From contig OZ038453.1 in the NCBI GenBank assembly GCA_964036195.1, positions 16,715,206 to 16,779,205 on the forward strand: DNA of 64,000 bases. Reading direction: 5' to 3'. Source of the DNA: Sphaerolaimus hirsutus (Eukaryota > Nematoda > Chromadorea > Monhysterida > Sphaerolaimidae). Below, piece by piece: positions 25,701 through 34,990 of this stretch. Numbering within the stretch: position 1 is the first letter of the stretch; each line of letters begins with the position of its first letter. A program made the position numbers and the translations under genes. A model generated the notes under the pieces. That model searched no databases and was not told the origin of the DNA. It saw only the letters and a list, made by a program, of their open reading frames with translations.

Positions 25701-26131
25701 AAATTGATGATTTTTTCAATGCTAACTGCGATTTGTTATGGTTGTAACTGGAACCGGGTTAACGGGGTCTGGTAGAGAATGCGGAAAATCGAAACATTTT
25801 TCAGGTCTCAAGACTTGTGTACTTTTTTGTTTTTCGGTTGTCAGGAGCAGGATTCAGGCGTGATTTTTTTAATTTTTTCGGGAGCATTACGCTGATTCTC
25901 CTTGTTGTCGGATGTCCGGGCTAAATTAAATTAAATGGGATAAAACAATCATTAGCATCATTGCAGCATGGGGACCGGAATATTCAACCCATCATTTCAT
26001 CGTTCCAACCCTAACAAAATCACGTGAATGTTTTCAGTGCTCGCGTGCGCCAAGTGAACAAATTGACGCTGGCCGATCTGAAATTCCTTTTTGAGCTGGA
26101 TGGTCCAAAAGCAAAGAACGCGAAATCGTAG
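4748..26131 (+). CDS. TTF2: SNF2-family ATPase, TTF2/lodestar homologue (26 exons)
   Basis: Exons: 4748-4843, 5450-5572, 6299-6361, 6668-6770, 6959-7054, 8798-9025, 9096-9251, 9556-9659, 9735-9818, 10015-10290, 11341-11437, 11789-11935, 12298-12540, 13381-13506, 14022-14172, 15043-15160, 15577-15712, 17220-17336, 18531-18714, 19020-19254, 23109-23217, 23550-23688, 24213-24449, 24934-25008, 25242-25325, 26038-26131. All phases agree; the product is 1206 residues, against about 1160 for human TTF2. Family members are double-stranded-DNA ATPases that strip RNA polymerase II from templates and act in mitosis. Visible motifs: ADDMGLGKT (about 606-614), DEAH (about 754), [37 protein letters not shown] (about 1135), and the family C-terminal signature [14 protein letters not shown]. 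The N-terminal 520 residues are acidic and polar. I find no N-terminal GRF zinc finger, which vertebrate TTF2 has. The start (AAAATG) opens exon 1. Exon 6 could end early at a GTAAGT donor after 8931. Confidence 0.93.
5690..6010. repeat. Truncated copy of the TAGGGTTGG hAT-like element
   Basis: It shares with the full copy at 10564-11240 the order AACATC, AATTTTTAGTACT, GCGCGCAAGCGCGCAA and GACATTGGTG...TTGTTTTCATTGG. The terminal TAGGGTTGG is lost. It lies in TTF2 intron 2. Confidence 0.7.
9735..9818 (+). other. TTF2 exon 9: candidate SUMO-interacting motif
   Basis: This 28-codon exon reads [12 protein letters not shown] near residues 326-337. A hydrophobic V-x-I-I core followed by acidic and serine residues is the classical SUMO-interacting motif, possibly phospho-regulated through the two serines. 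It lies in the disordered acidic N-terminal region, where the neighbouring exons (6668-6770, 9096-9251, 9556-9659) also carry Asp/Ser-rich runs. SUMO binding is an inference from the motif alone. Confidence 0.55.
10564..11240. mobile_element. hAT-like non-autonomous element, 8-bp TSD GTCCAAAC
   Basis: The ends are TAGGGTTGG and CCA​ACCCTA, flanked on both sides by GTCCAAAC (10556-10563 and 11241-11248). Eight-base duplications and TA(G)GG ends suit the hAT superfamily. The interior is T/A-homopolymer-rich near the ends and carries the GCGCGCAAGCGCGCAA palindrome at about 10710. There is no transposase ORF. It lies in TTF2 intron 10. Confidence 0.9.
12586..12965. repeat. Decayed CAGGGACG-family element
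   Basis: It contains the family features in inverse order: a C-run with CTAAAATTTT, GGCGCCAGCACCATTC, and at the right a C-run followed by TGGATACGGCCCT. CCCGGTGCTCA occurs on both sides. It lies in TTF2 intron 13. Confidence 0.6.
13569..13858. repeat. MITE with CAGTCCCAG...CTGGGACTG ends
   Basis: GGCAGTCCCAGGCCCTGTAAAA at the left is mirrored by TTTTACATGGTCTGGGACTG at the right. The centre repeats ATCCAAATCTTAT and its inverse. The same ends bound the element that makes up an intron at 48357-48548. This copy lies in TTF2 intron 14. Confidence 0.8.
14210..14935. repeat. Second CCAGACCC-type MITE, interrupted by another element
   Basis: AACCCTGTAAAGTGTC (14211) and GACATTTTACAGGGTCTGGG (about 14911-14930) are the outer arms, with ATCCAAATCTTA repeats inside. 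The CAGGGACG element at 14364-14800 is inserted in the middle. It lies in TTF2 intron 15. Confidence 0.75.
14364..14800. mobile_element. CAGGGACG hAT-like element, TSD GGTTGGAC
   Basis: The ends CAAGGACGTACGCAGG and CCTGCGTACGTCCCTG are inverted, and GGTTGGAC flanks both (14356-14363, 14801-14808). Inside are long G- and C-runs, the GCGCGCAAGCGCGCAA motif and GGCGCCAGCGCC palindromes. It has no coding capacity. Confidence 0.9.
15877..16417. mobile_element. CAGGGACG hAT-like element, TSD CGTTTGAA
   Basis: The ends CAAGGACGTAGCCAGG and CCTGGCTACGTCCCTG are flanked by exact CGTTTGAA copies (15869-15876, 16418-16425). The interior holds the GCGCGCAAGCGCGC motif and a 32-bp tandem array (16165-16300) of GGCGTGGCGCCTACGAATGG units. 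Confidence 0.92.
16427..16930. mobile_element. CAGGGGTCTCC hAT-like element, TSD GTTTGAAC
   Basis: CAGGGGTCTCC at the left is mirrored by GGAGACCCCTG at the right, and exact GTTTGAAC copies flank it (16419-16426, 16931-16938). The interior repeats GGATAGATAGCTGAGCG around G-runs. A related sequence lies at 35262-35530. Confidence 0.9.
17531..18205. mobile_element. hAT-like TAGGGTTGG element, TSD ACTCCCCC
   Basis: TAGGGTTGG and CCAACCCTA ends are flanked by ACTCCCCC (17523-17530, 18206-18213). The orientation is opposite to the 10564 copy: GCGCGCTTGCGCGC lies near the right end. It is inserted in a TTGAATAACTCCCC-type repeat that fills the rest of TTF2 intron 18 (17400-18440). Confidence 0.9.
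19840..20985. repeat. 118-bp satellite array, about ten units
   Basis: The landmark CATTTTGACACTACATTACC recurs with variation near 19900, 20017, 20150, 20267, 20383, 20600, 20718, 20836 and 20954. The linking words GATGCATTTGTGGGTTTCTG and ATGAACCCCTGGGGCC recur too. Units differ at several positions, so the array is not recent. It lies in TTF2 intron 20. Confidence 0.9.
20985..21512. repeat. Two successive minisatellites (about 30 bp, then about 28 bp)
   Basis: First come units of AGGGGCTGAGTTTATGGGAG (20990-21115). Then about fourteen units of GGGGGTGCCATTTTTGGGGG follow (21118-21512). The second array reads as Gly- or Pro-rich ORFs on both strands, which are artefacts. From 21513 to 22118 I see no further structure apart from AT-rich unique sequence. 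Confidence 0.9.
22119..23033. mobile_element. CAGGGACG element with a nested second copy
   Basis: CAAGGACGTACGCGGG at the left pairs with CCTGCGTACGTCCCTG at 23033. A second member of the same family (22376-22817) is inserted within it. Flanking duplications of the outer copy no longer match. Confidence 0.75.
22376..22817. mobile_element. CAGGGACG hAT-like element, TSD TAGATAGG
   Basis: The ends CAGGGACGTATCCAGG and CCTGGATACGTCCTTG are flanked by TAGATAGG (22368-22375, 22818-22825). The interior has G/C runs, GGCGCCAGCACC and the GCGCGCCAGCGCGC variant of the palindrome. Confidence 0.9.
23728..23940. repeat. GTTGACATC-type MITE
   Basis: CCACGCATGCTTATTGACATC at the left and GTTGACATCCAGCGTGTGTGG at the right are inverted. 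The interior resembles 7-222 (ACACTTAACAGAAACAATGA versus CACACTTCATAGAGACAATG). It lies in TTF2 intron 22. Confidence 0.7.
24728..24893. repeat. GTTGACATC-type MITE, nearly perfect palindrome
   Basis: ATGGGGCCCCCACACGCTAG and its inverse CTAGCGTGTGCGGGGCCAT bound the element. The arms continue through AGTTGACATC and CAAATGTCAACTGG. It lies in TTF2 intron 23, just before exon 24. Confidence 0.85.
25033..25191. repeat. Short TAGGGTTCAAACGGG-type element
   Basis: A right end CGTGGTCCCGTTTGAACCCTA faces a decayed left end GTCAAAACGGGACCA. The interior is GGGACCG-rich. It lies in TTF2 intron 24 and is the intact-size relative of the element interrupted at 15732-16942. Confidence 0.7.
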
Positions 26132-27538
26132 ATTGAATTTACGATGTATACATAGTGGATGATCTCGTCATTTTTTGCATATCATGTATTCGGCGGACCG
26201 CAGAGTATGCGCCCAAAATTACTTATGTCGTAGTCGATAACGCCCCTACGGGATACTCATGTACGCACTTTCATAAAAGATAGAAAAATATCTTGAAAAG
26301 AAAAATTCGGAGTCGCGTGAAAGTCACCTATGTTTGTTCTGAAATTTGTTTTTTGAACAATTTTTATCCTTTTTACGATGACGTCATGATGGAGTGTTGC
26401 CTTCAGAAAAATGCACAGCGTGCGGTCCGCCGAGTATTGCCGAATTGACCCGATAAAGTTTGTACATGCTGTGTAGCCTATAGGAGGTTTGCACTAAATT
26501 ACGTTGGTAACATGAAGGTGTTTCTTTTGTATTTACGGCAAGCGGTGGTTGACAAGTTATTCGCCCAATTTTTTATATTAGCCATGTTTTTAAAAGGCTT
26601 CAAATTGGCGCTGGCAGATTACTAAAGTAGACCCAATTTTAGTTAGTTTTGTTCTGCTGAGATTCATTATCTTACAAATTCGCAAAGTTTGAATGTGCAT
26701 CTCCAAATTGTCGAGGATTCTTCAAAAATAATTCTGTATTTTCTGACATCCCAAAAATTATTCATGCGCGTTTGGAGAATTTCTATGAATTATCGAATTT
26801 TGGTTTGCACTTGCGAACTAAATGTTCAAGCATTAATCTGCTGGCGAATCTTGTCAATTACTGCATTTAGTGGCAGTTTTTCCCAGTGATGTTTGTTTGA
26901 ATAATGGCAAATAAGTTGTTTCTAAATTGCTCGTATGTTAAAACTCACTTCAATTTCACTTGAAAAGTGTAACGGTTCTAATATTAATCGTTTTTTACTC
27001 TTTTTTTAAGTGGCATTAAGTTGCGGATTCATTGTCGAACTTTTTATTCGTTATTTCGTTTTTTTTACGTATATAAATTTTACAAATCCGCTGTCGCGAA
27101 GTGTTTACATTATGCTACCTTTGATTCAAATTAAAACTGCAAATACCGCAATTGTTTGATTAGCCTAGCCGCAATAGCCTTCAGTTTTGTTCAATTCTGT
27201 GTTATAGTCATTTTTTATACCTATAACATTTTTTATTTTATTTTAGTAAATACTATTAAAATTAATTTGTTTAAAATATTTTAATATGCTTCTATAATTA
27301 TGCATGTCTTAGTGTCTAGTATTTTATCTGGTCCAAATTTATCATTTTTGTGGGTATATTGGTTGTGAACGTACCAAGTAAACTTGATCAGAAAGCCTTA
27401 ACAAATTTATTTGTCAACATTTATGTAGCCAAGCACATCCCGCAAGACATCATAATCTTTATCGGCCACTTTTCCCATTACTTCCATAATTTGACACCCC
27501 GGAAAAAAACAAGCTTTAAAAAATCCCACAGGCTGAAA
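26132..27538. other. Intergenic interval between TTF2 and the zinc-finger gene
   Basis: AT-rich sequence with no supported gene. It should hold the TTF2 3' UTR and the promoter of the downstream gene. I see no clear AATAAA close to the TTF2 stop. A frame running into the downstream start codon is open from 27350 but reads AT-rich and unconserved-looking, so it is treated as 5' UTR. Confidence 0.5.
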
Positions 27539-30500
27539 ATGGACATTGACGAAATTCTGGCCCATTCACGCGCGCAACAGCGAAAAAGGCGTGACGAGCG
27601 CCGGCCAAAAAAGTGTCCGCAGGAAAACAAATCGTACTTGGAGCCAGTTGGTGGCGACGCTGGGGTAGGGTTCAGATATTGTTTTTCAAAATGATGAAAA
27701 ATTAGGGGTGTTTTGAGCTTGGAGGAAACGTTCCGTGGGATTGTGTGGTGTGGGTTTGTATTGGGGAAAGGTCCATTAATAAACAATGTGATGGTAACCA
27801 GTGATGTAAAAGGGGGCAGGCCTGATACGCACATCTGCCCGTTACGCACATTTGCCCGTTTTTTTCACTTGACACTTTTTCAAGTGATTTTCAGATATGA
27901 GTGAAGTGAAAAAAGTTCACTAATGTCATTGCGCAACTTTTTTTTCACTTTACTCATATCTGAAAATCACTTGGAAAAGTGTCAAGTGAAAAAAACGGGC
28001 AAATGTGCGTAACGGGCAGATATGCGTATCAGTGCACCCCCACGTAAAAGCACCTTGGCGCTGGACCTTGGCGCTAGCGCCAAAGCAAAAAGCGCTGTGA
28101 CGCTAGGCGCTTTTTATCGGGTGCGCCAGTGAGAAAATCGCCTGGCGCTTTTTTCTCTGGCACCACTGGCGCTACAGGGTAGAAAAGCTCTTGGCGCCAA
28201 CATGCTGGCGCTTTTTACACCACTAATAGTTACTGCCTACTACGGTTAGATTTTTAAATACATAAAACAGGCAAATTAATATTCAATAATTTATCTGATC
28301 ATTTCCTCAAAACTCTGCGCAGCGCCAGCACGGGTGGGCTTCAACAAATATCGGTGCCGTTGGCGAGCACCAAGCCGAGCACGCCGGTGGTGACCATGTC
28401 GTCCAAAATATGGACGGAGTGGTGAAGCCACACGGTGCTGCAGCTGACTGTGATCAGCTACCATCCACAACCGAATCAAGAATCGACCCAGTTGCAACTA
28501 CACCCAGCATTTCGAATGTCAATCAAGTGGAGAAAAGTGACGAATTTTCCGAAGAAGTAATCGACCAGCCTTTCATCGATTTGGAGGCGGAGCCAGAGCG
28601 CGACAAGGAGAAAGACACACCTTGTTCCTGGATGGACATTCGCCGGACCCATTTCTCGTGTCCTTGCTGCGCTCGGAAGTTCCCCACTTTGCTGCATATG
28701 CAGCGACACCGGTGCGATCTGGTGCCGGTAAATACCTCAAGTGGAGAAATGAACAGCAAACGCGAAGTGAAATAGAAGTGAAAGGTGAAATGGCACATTT
28801 GTTTTTTAACTTGACTTGCCATATATTACTTCGTTTTTGCCAATTTACTTGCCATTTCACTTCACTTTTGCCGTTTGCGCTTTCACTTCTCCACTCGCGG
28901 AACTGGCCCCCGGTGAAGGGGTTTGGCAGTTTGGGGGAAGTTGGCTCAAAAATATCGAAAGGGGAAATATGAAAGCACACAAGATGAAATATAAGTATGA
29001 ATTAGGTAGTTCAGCAGTTTGATCGAAATCAGACTCAAATACAAATGAGGCGTCTAATTCTGAAAGTAGACAAGTCCACAAAATGCGATTTTGAGTAAAT
29101 CGCATTTTAATCTTCAGACCCAATTCAAGGCCCGTGGTGCGTCTCCAATTTGCTCTCTCATGCTTCAATTGTGTTCCATATGTTGACAATAAAATGTCAA
29201 ATTTTCAGCCCCTAATCTCAACCTATATGTGAAAAATGGGGTGTCCATAAAATTCCATTCGGTCAGAGAAAAACAGTTTTTGGGAGGGAAATGGACATTT
29301 TGCCTTCTTGCACGCGTTAAAATTTTTGTCCCCGGCGACGACGACGCTGCCTTATAGGAAATTTATGGACTTGTCGACTTTTAGAGATCGGTGTCCACGG
29401 TGGACTTACACATTTCTTGCGTTTTTTTCCCATAAAAAAGATGCGGAGGATGGACTTGTCGACTTCTTGCCCAAATTTTTTTTGCATTTTTCCCAAAAAC
29501 TGTCAAATTTGGCACTAGGCCATCCGGGCATGTGAGGTCAAAAATGTTATGGAAAATTATGAAAAATGTGCAAGAGTAGCCCCAGAATCCAGATGACATT
29601 TCCGGGCCTTACTCGAAATTTTCGTATGTTGGACTTTTAGAATTGGACGCCTCAAATGAATTGAAATGAAATATTTTCTATAAATTTCTTTCTGTAGCCA
29701 TTAGTAAACAGAAAATGTATGTTATGACAGTTGTACATTTTTATAAAGTTCAAAACTTGTAAATGAAGTATATGATGTTGAAAAATAACATGGATTTTGT
29801 CTTGTTTGCATCTTTCAATTTGAAATCCCTTGCTTTGCAGACTGCGCTGTTTGTACTACGATCCGGCAGTATTGCAACCAGATGAAGAGTTGATTTTCAA
29901 ACCAGACGCGGAAGTGATGATTCCTTATCACATCCTCAGGTTATTGTTTTTCTCTGCCACATTGTAGTTGCCCTAAACCCTAGAATAACAACCCACTAGA
30001 ATAACTTCCCCTGTTGATCGGGAGAGCAAAAATAACTCCCCCCTTGAAAAAATCCCTCTCTTGAAAACCTCCCCCTCTGTGATGGGTGGAGAACGGGCTG
30101 CAAAAACGATCAATCTACTATCTAGTCCCACATAGGGTTGGAAAAAAAACGTTTTTTTTAACTCGATGTTTTTTTTATTTAAAAAAAACGTTTTTTTTTA
30201 AAAAAAAACGTTTTTTTTTTAAAAGCTCCCAGATATGACCTAGTGTCAACATATATAGGTATATCAGACACTGGCAATACTCTGTGATGTTAAATATGAC
30301 CATATAATGGCTGTGGAGCCATGGGATAGCATTATAAGTGGTGATTTGTGTCAAAAATATCCATTTTTCGTCGACATATCGTTCGTATATCGCCTTATAG
30401 TCGAATGTTTGTGACTTCAGGTAAAGTTTGGCACGGAATGGTGATCAAACAAGGTTATAAAAGGAGGTAGGGTTCAAACGGGATCCCGATCCCGATCCCG

Positions 30501-33500
30501 GATCCCGTGAAATCCCGGGATTTACCAGTCCCGATCCCGATCCCGATCCCGAAACCCCAATCCCGATCCCGATCCCGATCCCGAAATCTCAAAAATACCA
30601 ATCCCGATCCCGATCCCGATCCCGAAAATTTTCAAATCCCGATCCCGATCCCGAGAAACTCCCAAGTCCGGGATCCCGATCCCGGAAAAATTAGTGGAAA
30701 TTATAAAAAGTGAAATAATGACGTTTTTGCATGCAAAAAAGTTGATGCAAACCCCCAGCGTCAATTTTATGCCACTTTTCTGGCATCCAACAGTGTTTTG
30801 ACACCTTTATGAACAACTGTGAATGCCAGAAAAATGGCCGAAATCTCTATCCCTAGAACCCAATCCCGATCCCGGAAAAATGCCTATCCCAATCCCGATC
30901 CCGATCCCGTGACCCCAATCCCGGCCAATCCCGATCCCGATCCCGATCCCGAAATCTCAAAAAACCAATCCCGATCCCGATCCCGATCCCGAAACCCCAA
31001 TCCCGATCCCGATCCCGATCCCGAAATCTCAAAAAGTGAATCCCGATCCCGATCCCGATCCCGAAAAGTCAATCCCGTTTGAACCCTAAAAGGAGGTTGT
31101 TACTTTGGGAGTGAAGTTACACACTGTGGAGGTACATGGAAGCACATTACCTCAATATTATATATTACAGCAACATATGTCGGCTTATTCACCCATGGTA
31201 GCACATAGAAATGGATGTTTTGATACTAAAAATGCAACAAAACCAATGAAAACAACCACCAATGTCAATTTGTGTGTGAAATTGCGCGCTTGCGCGCAAA
31301 AATTTTGCAAAATACCTAGTGCTTAGTACTAAAAATTTCGGCCGATGTTTTTTAAATAAAAAAAACATTTCGGACGTCATGTTTTTAATAAAAAAACAAC
31401 TTTTTATTTATTTAAAAAAACGTTAAAAAAACATCGGCCAACCCTAGTCCCACAGACCAAAAAAGCTACGTCTGGGAGCTGATTTATCGTATGCAAATGC
31501 AGTGCAGTGTGTGCGACGAAAAATAAAAAGGAATGTTATCCTTCCGCAGTGGCGCAGGGGTGATTCCAATATCAAGTTCAAGAAAAAATGACTCCGCTCC
31601 TTGAATAACTCCCCCCCCCTTGAAAAACTGACGAAAAAATAACTCCGCTGGGGTTTCGAGGGGAAATAATTCGAGGGTTTGCGGTATGTATCCATCTATC
31701 TACTCTGCAAAAACTGAATTCTTCCACCCATAGGATGGGTAAAACTAGCGAAACGGGTCGCCAGAGTGAAACCGGTGAACAGCGCAAAAATAAACGCGCG
31801 CAGCCGGGATCGAACTCGGGTGAAGTTCGGGGCACGGGCGCTCAGCCAACTCAGCGAATGGTTTCGTGTACTTTGTGCGCCGCTGGACCTTTTAGGTGGG
31901 TTTTTCTTTTTGTACTTTTTGAGGTTATGTTGCGACCGAGAATGTAGTCGGGGGCGGCGCCCCCCCCCCCTTTCCCCGGCCGGACCAAAAAATGCGCCAG
32001 AATGGCACTTTCAGAAGACGATTTTGTTGACAGTTTGAAAAAAATTTGTGCGCAAATGCTCATTTTCCCTTCACAGCATATATGTTCGCTGATCACTCTC
32101 CGCGGCCTCAAAGCCAGTGAAAATGGACTCAATTCCTGTCCATATCGCTGTATATGCCTGTAAAATACAGACATATACTGCTGTTTTGGCGCCAGTGGCG
32201 CCTACGAATGGCGCCAGCGCCTTGGCGCCATTCCCCTACTACAGGGGTAAAATTTTAGGGGGTTCGAACTTTTTCGCATGCGCAACTGCAAATGCGGAAA
32301 TGCGAAATCTGCTGAACACGACACGTTTCGTAACCAAAATTTTCAGTGTACCATCCGTAGTTTTCCTAAAATTGGTGTTTTTCTGTAAATAAAATGAAGT
32401 ATAATTTCAGAAAATATCTTTAGAATCACTTCAATTAACTCTCTCTGAAAAAAATGCAGAGGGAATATAAATGAAAAAACTTTTTATAGTTTCTTCTCAT
32501 AAAAAAAATATAACTAAATTTTCAAAACAAGACCCGCAAAACTATAAAAAATTTATTATTTATCTATAAAAACACAAATCTCCCGGAATTTTTGCAACAC
32601 TAACCATGCGACATCTGATTCGAATAGCCAATGGCCTAAAATTGTCAAAAAAATCACAAACTAAAACAAACCACCCCGCAGCCAGGCAGCAGCAGTCGCG
32701 CACTCCGAACGTGTGCACCGTGCGAATCCGGGACGCCCCCTGCGCTGTCTAATGTGCAAAAATGCATATTTCGACAATCATAACTCACTGGTGTCACATA
32801 GAAGGCTGTTGGTTTGGGGGGGGGGTTGTTTTTGATGGTTTGTGTAGAATATTGGAAAGGTTCGCTATCTTCATGTGCTTTTTCAAGGTGTATTTTGCTG
32901 GATCAAACTTTACAGCATTGGTGGCCCACACACTAGTTGAAATTTGTGTCTCAACTGGTTTTTGTCAACTCAGAGATCGGCTTTACGTGTCGCAGAGCGA
33001 TCTTCCAAAGCACTTGCCTCAAACTTTCTTTTTAAACATTGCTGCATGTGCATTTGGAGATCGTTCGGCGACATGTGAAGTCTAAATCTGAGTTGACAAA
33101 GACCAGTTGACACGCATGTGTCAACTAGTTTGTGGGTCGGGCCGCCAATAGAGCTATGAAATGAACTTAAAAATATACAAACACAGTAGATCATTACATA
33201 ACCTCCTACCCAAACACAAACAGAAACCTCTATTCATTAAAAAACGAACTTCCTTCGCAGCTACTGTCCCAAGCGGCAGCCAAATCTACTCAGCGAGGCG
33301 GCAAAGAACACAGCCTACCTCTCAATGATGAAAGCCGGCGGCCGCAAAACAGTACATTGCGCCCAATGCGATTCCCTATTTGGCTCTACTTTCGCGTACC
33401 GGAAACATATGCCCGTTTGCGATGCTGTCACTCGTCGTTCTGATACTAGAGGGGATGAGCGGTGAGCGGGGGGTTTGAGGGTTTGCACCCCCGTGGGTGT

Positions 33501-34661
33501 GAGAAGGGGTTGATGGCAAATCGCTTCTCCTGGGGGTAGGTAGGCGGAAAAGTTTCGCGTGTTTTTTTCTAGATCGCTCCGGAGCGGCGTTGGGAAACTG
33601 AAATTTCTGGAGGAAAAATTCTAATTTCAATATTTTCTTAGATTACCAGTTCCACAAAAATAGTCTGTAACGGGTGTAAACGACCCCTTTCAACTCTCAT
33701 CTAACCCCCTCAAAACTACCCCCCCCCAATCCTAACGACACCAGCATGCTGCCGTGCTACAAGTGTCCCGTGAAATGTCCTGGCGCCCGCACGCTGCGCT
33801 CGCACGAACTCAAGCACGGGCCCATCGAGCTGCCCTACATGTGCCCCCTGTGCCACTCGAGGGCGGCGCATGTGGACGCGTTGTTGCAGCACTTTGTGTT
33901 GGTTCGATTGTTGTGCGGAGAGCGACCCACTTTTGGGCTACCGTATTCAATGGGAGGATAATTCGAGGGAATACGATATTTTAAAAAGTCCAATATTTAT
34001 TGAACAAATCATTTTTTAAGTAGTTTTTTTTGAACGAAATGGATAATGATGTCAATACCAATACGTGTATATTCATAAGTGAAGTTGCACACCTTCAAAC
34101 GATTATAGGTAGTATTGACCATACTTAATTTACTATTACGGTATATTAAGTTTTCTTTTCTGCGCACAGGCAATGCACTGCGAGCCAGGCTTCTATACAG
34201 GGCACGAGTCTAACCCCAGTTTTTTACTGTCCATTTTGTCTGACAAAATTCAATCGACCAGATATGCTGAAAGCACACGCCACACTTGCCAAAGGTCTGT
34301 TTTGTTTTCCAAACTTGCCATTTCAATCAGCATAGCTTGCATCCACATATACTTATGTGGTACGCGTCAACGCACCGCAGCGAAACTTACGCACGCATTT
34401 TGAAAAAAAAAAACGTTTTCGAGAAAAAGGCGGAGTCGAGTACAAAACTTGAAAAATGTTCATAAGGTAGTATGTATGAACGTGTAGGATGTTGCGAAAG
34501 TGGGCCGAAGGCCCGGATAACATCCCGCTAGTTATGGGATCCATCAACTCCTTCGAAACTACCATTCCGTATCAGTATCATTCCGTTATTGCTGTCACTC
34601 TTTTTGTGCAGACCGCCCGTGCCCAAAAATCTCCCCGCCGCAAGCCGTTCTGATCGATTGA
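27539..34661 (+). CDS. Multi-zinc-finger protein, mostly C2HC fingers (9 exons)
   Basis: Exons: 27539-27664, 28323-28711, 29841-29939, 31734-31895, 32682-32804, 33261-33461, 33745-33897, 34170-34294, 34612-34661, giving about 475 residues. Seven fingers are visible: FSCPCCARKF...H-RLR-C (exons 2/3), CTLCAAGPFS...H-SERV-H (4/5), CLMCKNAYF...H-x3-C (5/6), CAQCDSLFGSTFAYRKHMPVC (6), CYKCPVKCPG...HELKH (7), CPLCHSRA...H-FVQ-C (7/8) and YCPFCLTKFNRPDMLKAH (8). Spacing is C-x2-C-x12-H-x3/4-C/H in nearly all, which fixed most donors. The N-terminus is basic (RAQQRKRRDERRPKK), then acidic. Nucleic-acid or protein binding is inferred; no known orthologue was recognised. Weak points: exon 5 needs a GC donor at 32805, and exon 2 needs the donor at 28712 rather than the stronger one at 28728. 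A polyadenylation signal lies at 34985. Confidence 0.8.
27799..28224. mobile_element. hAT-like element with internal hairpin
   Basis: CAGTGATGTAAAA and TTTTACACCACTA are the ends; ATGGTAAC and ATAGTTAC flank them (six of eight match). The interior has a 200-bp hairpin (27822-28032) built on GCACATCTGCCCGTTACGCA and its inverse, then GGCGCT/AGCGCC words. A related word set (TTCGCACA, GCGAAACGGGC) occurs at 46025-46170. It lies in intron 1 of the zinc-finger gene. Confidence 0.7.
30133..31446. mobile_element. hAT-like TAGGGTTGG element, TSD GTCCCACA, carrying a nested element
   Basis: TAGGGTTGG and CCAACCCTA ends are flanked by exact GTCCCACA (30125-30132, 31447-31454). It is a full copy in reverse orientation relative to 10564-11240 and is split by the element at 30468-31088. 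It lies in intron 3 of the zinc-finger gene. Confidence 0.92.
30468..31088. mobile_element. TAGGGTTCAAACGGG element filled with GATCCC satellite, TSD AAAGGAGG
   Basis: The ends TAGGGTTCAAACGGG and CCCGTTTGAACCCTA are flanked by exact AAAGGAGG (30460-30467, 31089-31096). Two blocks of (CCCGAT)n interrupted by AATCTCAAAAA or AACCCCAAT surround a unique 150-bp core. The six-base period yields alternating Pro/Asp or Arg/Ser readings that are not genes. Confidence 0.93.
31797..31862 (-). other. tRNA-like (SINE-type) sequence overlapping a coding exon
   Basis: On the minus strand a box-A-like GAGTTGGCTGAGCGCC is followed, about 25 bases on, by a box-B-like GAGTTCGATCCCGG with a stem partner. This is the layout of a tRNA head of a SINE. 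It overlaps exon 4 of the zinc-finger gene (31734-31895). No full cloverleaf is intact, so it is a relic. Confidence 0.5.
31935..32262. repeat. Truncated CAGGGACG-family element
   Basis: GGCGGCGCCCCCCCCCC, then CAGAATGGCACTTTCAGAAG, GTGCGCAAATGC and GGCGCCTACGAATGGCGCC follow in the same order as in the 15877-16417 copy. Both termini are missing. It lies in intron 4 of the zinc-finger gene. Confidence 0.7.
32925..33145. repeat. GTTGACA-type MITE
   Basis: GGCCCACACACTAGTTGA at the left faces TCAACTAGTTTGTGGGTCGGG at the right. Inner arms repeat GAGATCGGC and AGTTGACAAAGACC. It lies in intron 5 of the zinc-finger gene. Confidence 0.75.
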
Positions 34662-34984
34662 AATTTGTACGCTTTTTGTGTGCCGCTTTCTTTCATCAAC
34701 CAAGTGAGTATAATATAACATCACATAAAATATACTCCAGTTACTTTACACCCTGCACCCGTGGTTCCCCCTGGAAGCGTGCCAACGATCTTTTACGCAT
34801 GCGATTTTCACAGAAAGTTGAAAAAGTCATCTCTGTTATAAGGCTATTCGTTAACTTATCCACAACAATGATTTTTTCATCTTTTTCTCAAAAATCGCAT
34901 GCTTTATCATCATTGGCACGCTTCCAACGTTAGACATAAATGAGTGCGACGGCAGAGTATCATGTCCGCCCAGTATACTATTTA

Positions 34985-34990
34985 AATAAA
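34985..34990 (+). terminator. Polyadenylation signal of the zinc-finger gene
   Basis: AATAAA lies 324 bases after the stop codon at 34661, with no better candidate between. The assignment rests on position only. Confidence 0.45.

Larger units (their letters stand above)
18531..26131 (+). other. TTF2 helicase lobe 2 (exons 19-26)
   Basis: Exon 19 carries [13 protein letters not shown], the motif IV region. Exon 20 has the conserved helix [18 protein letters not shown]. Exon 23 has [24 protein letters not shown] and [20 protein letters not shown], exon 24 RIYRMGQ, and exon 25 [20 protein letters not shown]. Exon 26 ends in the TTF2-specific tail. The two halves are split by the 3.9-kb intron 19255-23108, which is almost entirely satellite and transposon sequence. 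Confidence 0.9.

Noticed and set aside
27350-27538. In-frame upstream extension of the zinc-finger protein
   Set aside because: It is AT-rich with no motif, and the downstream ATG has the first GC-rich, charged coding context. It cannot be excluded.
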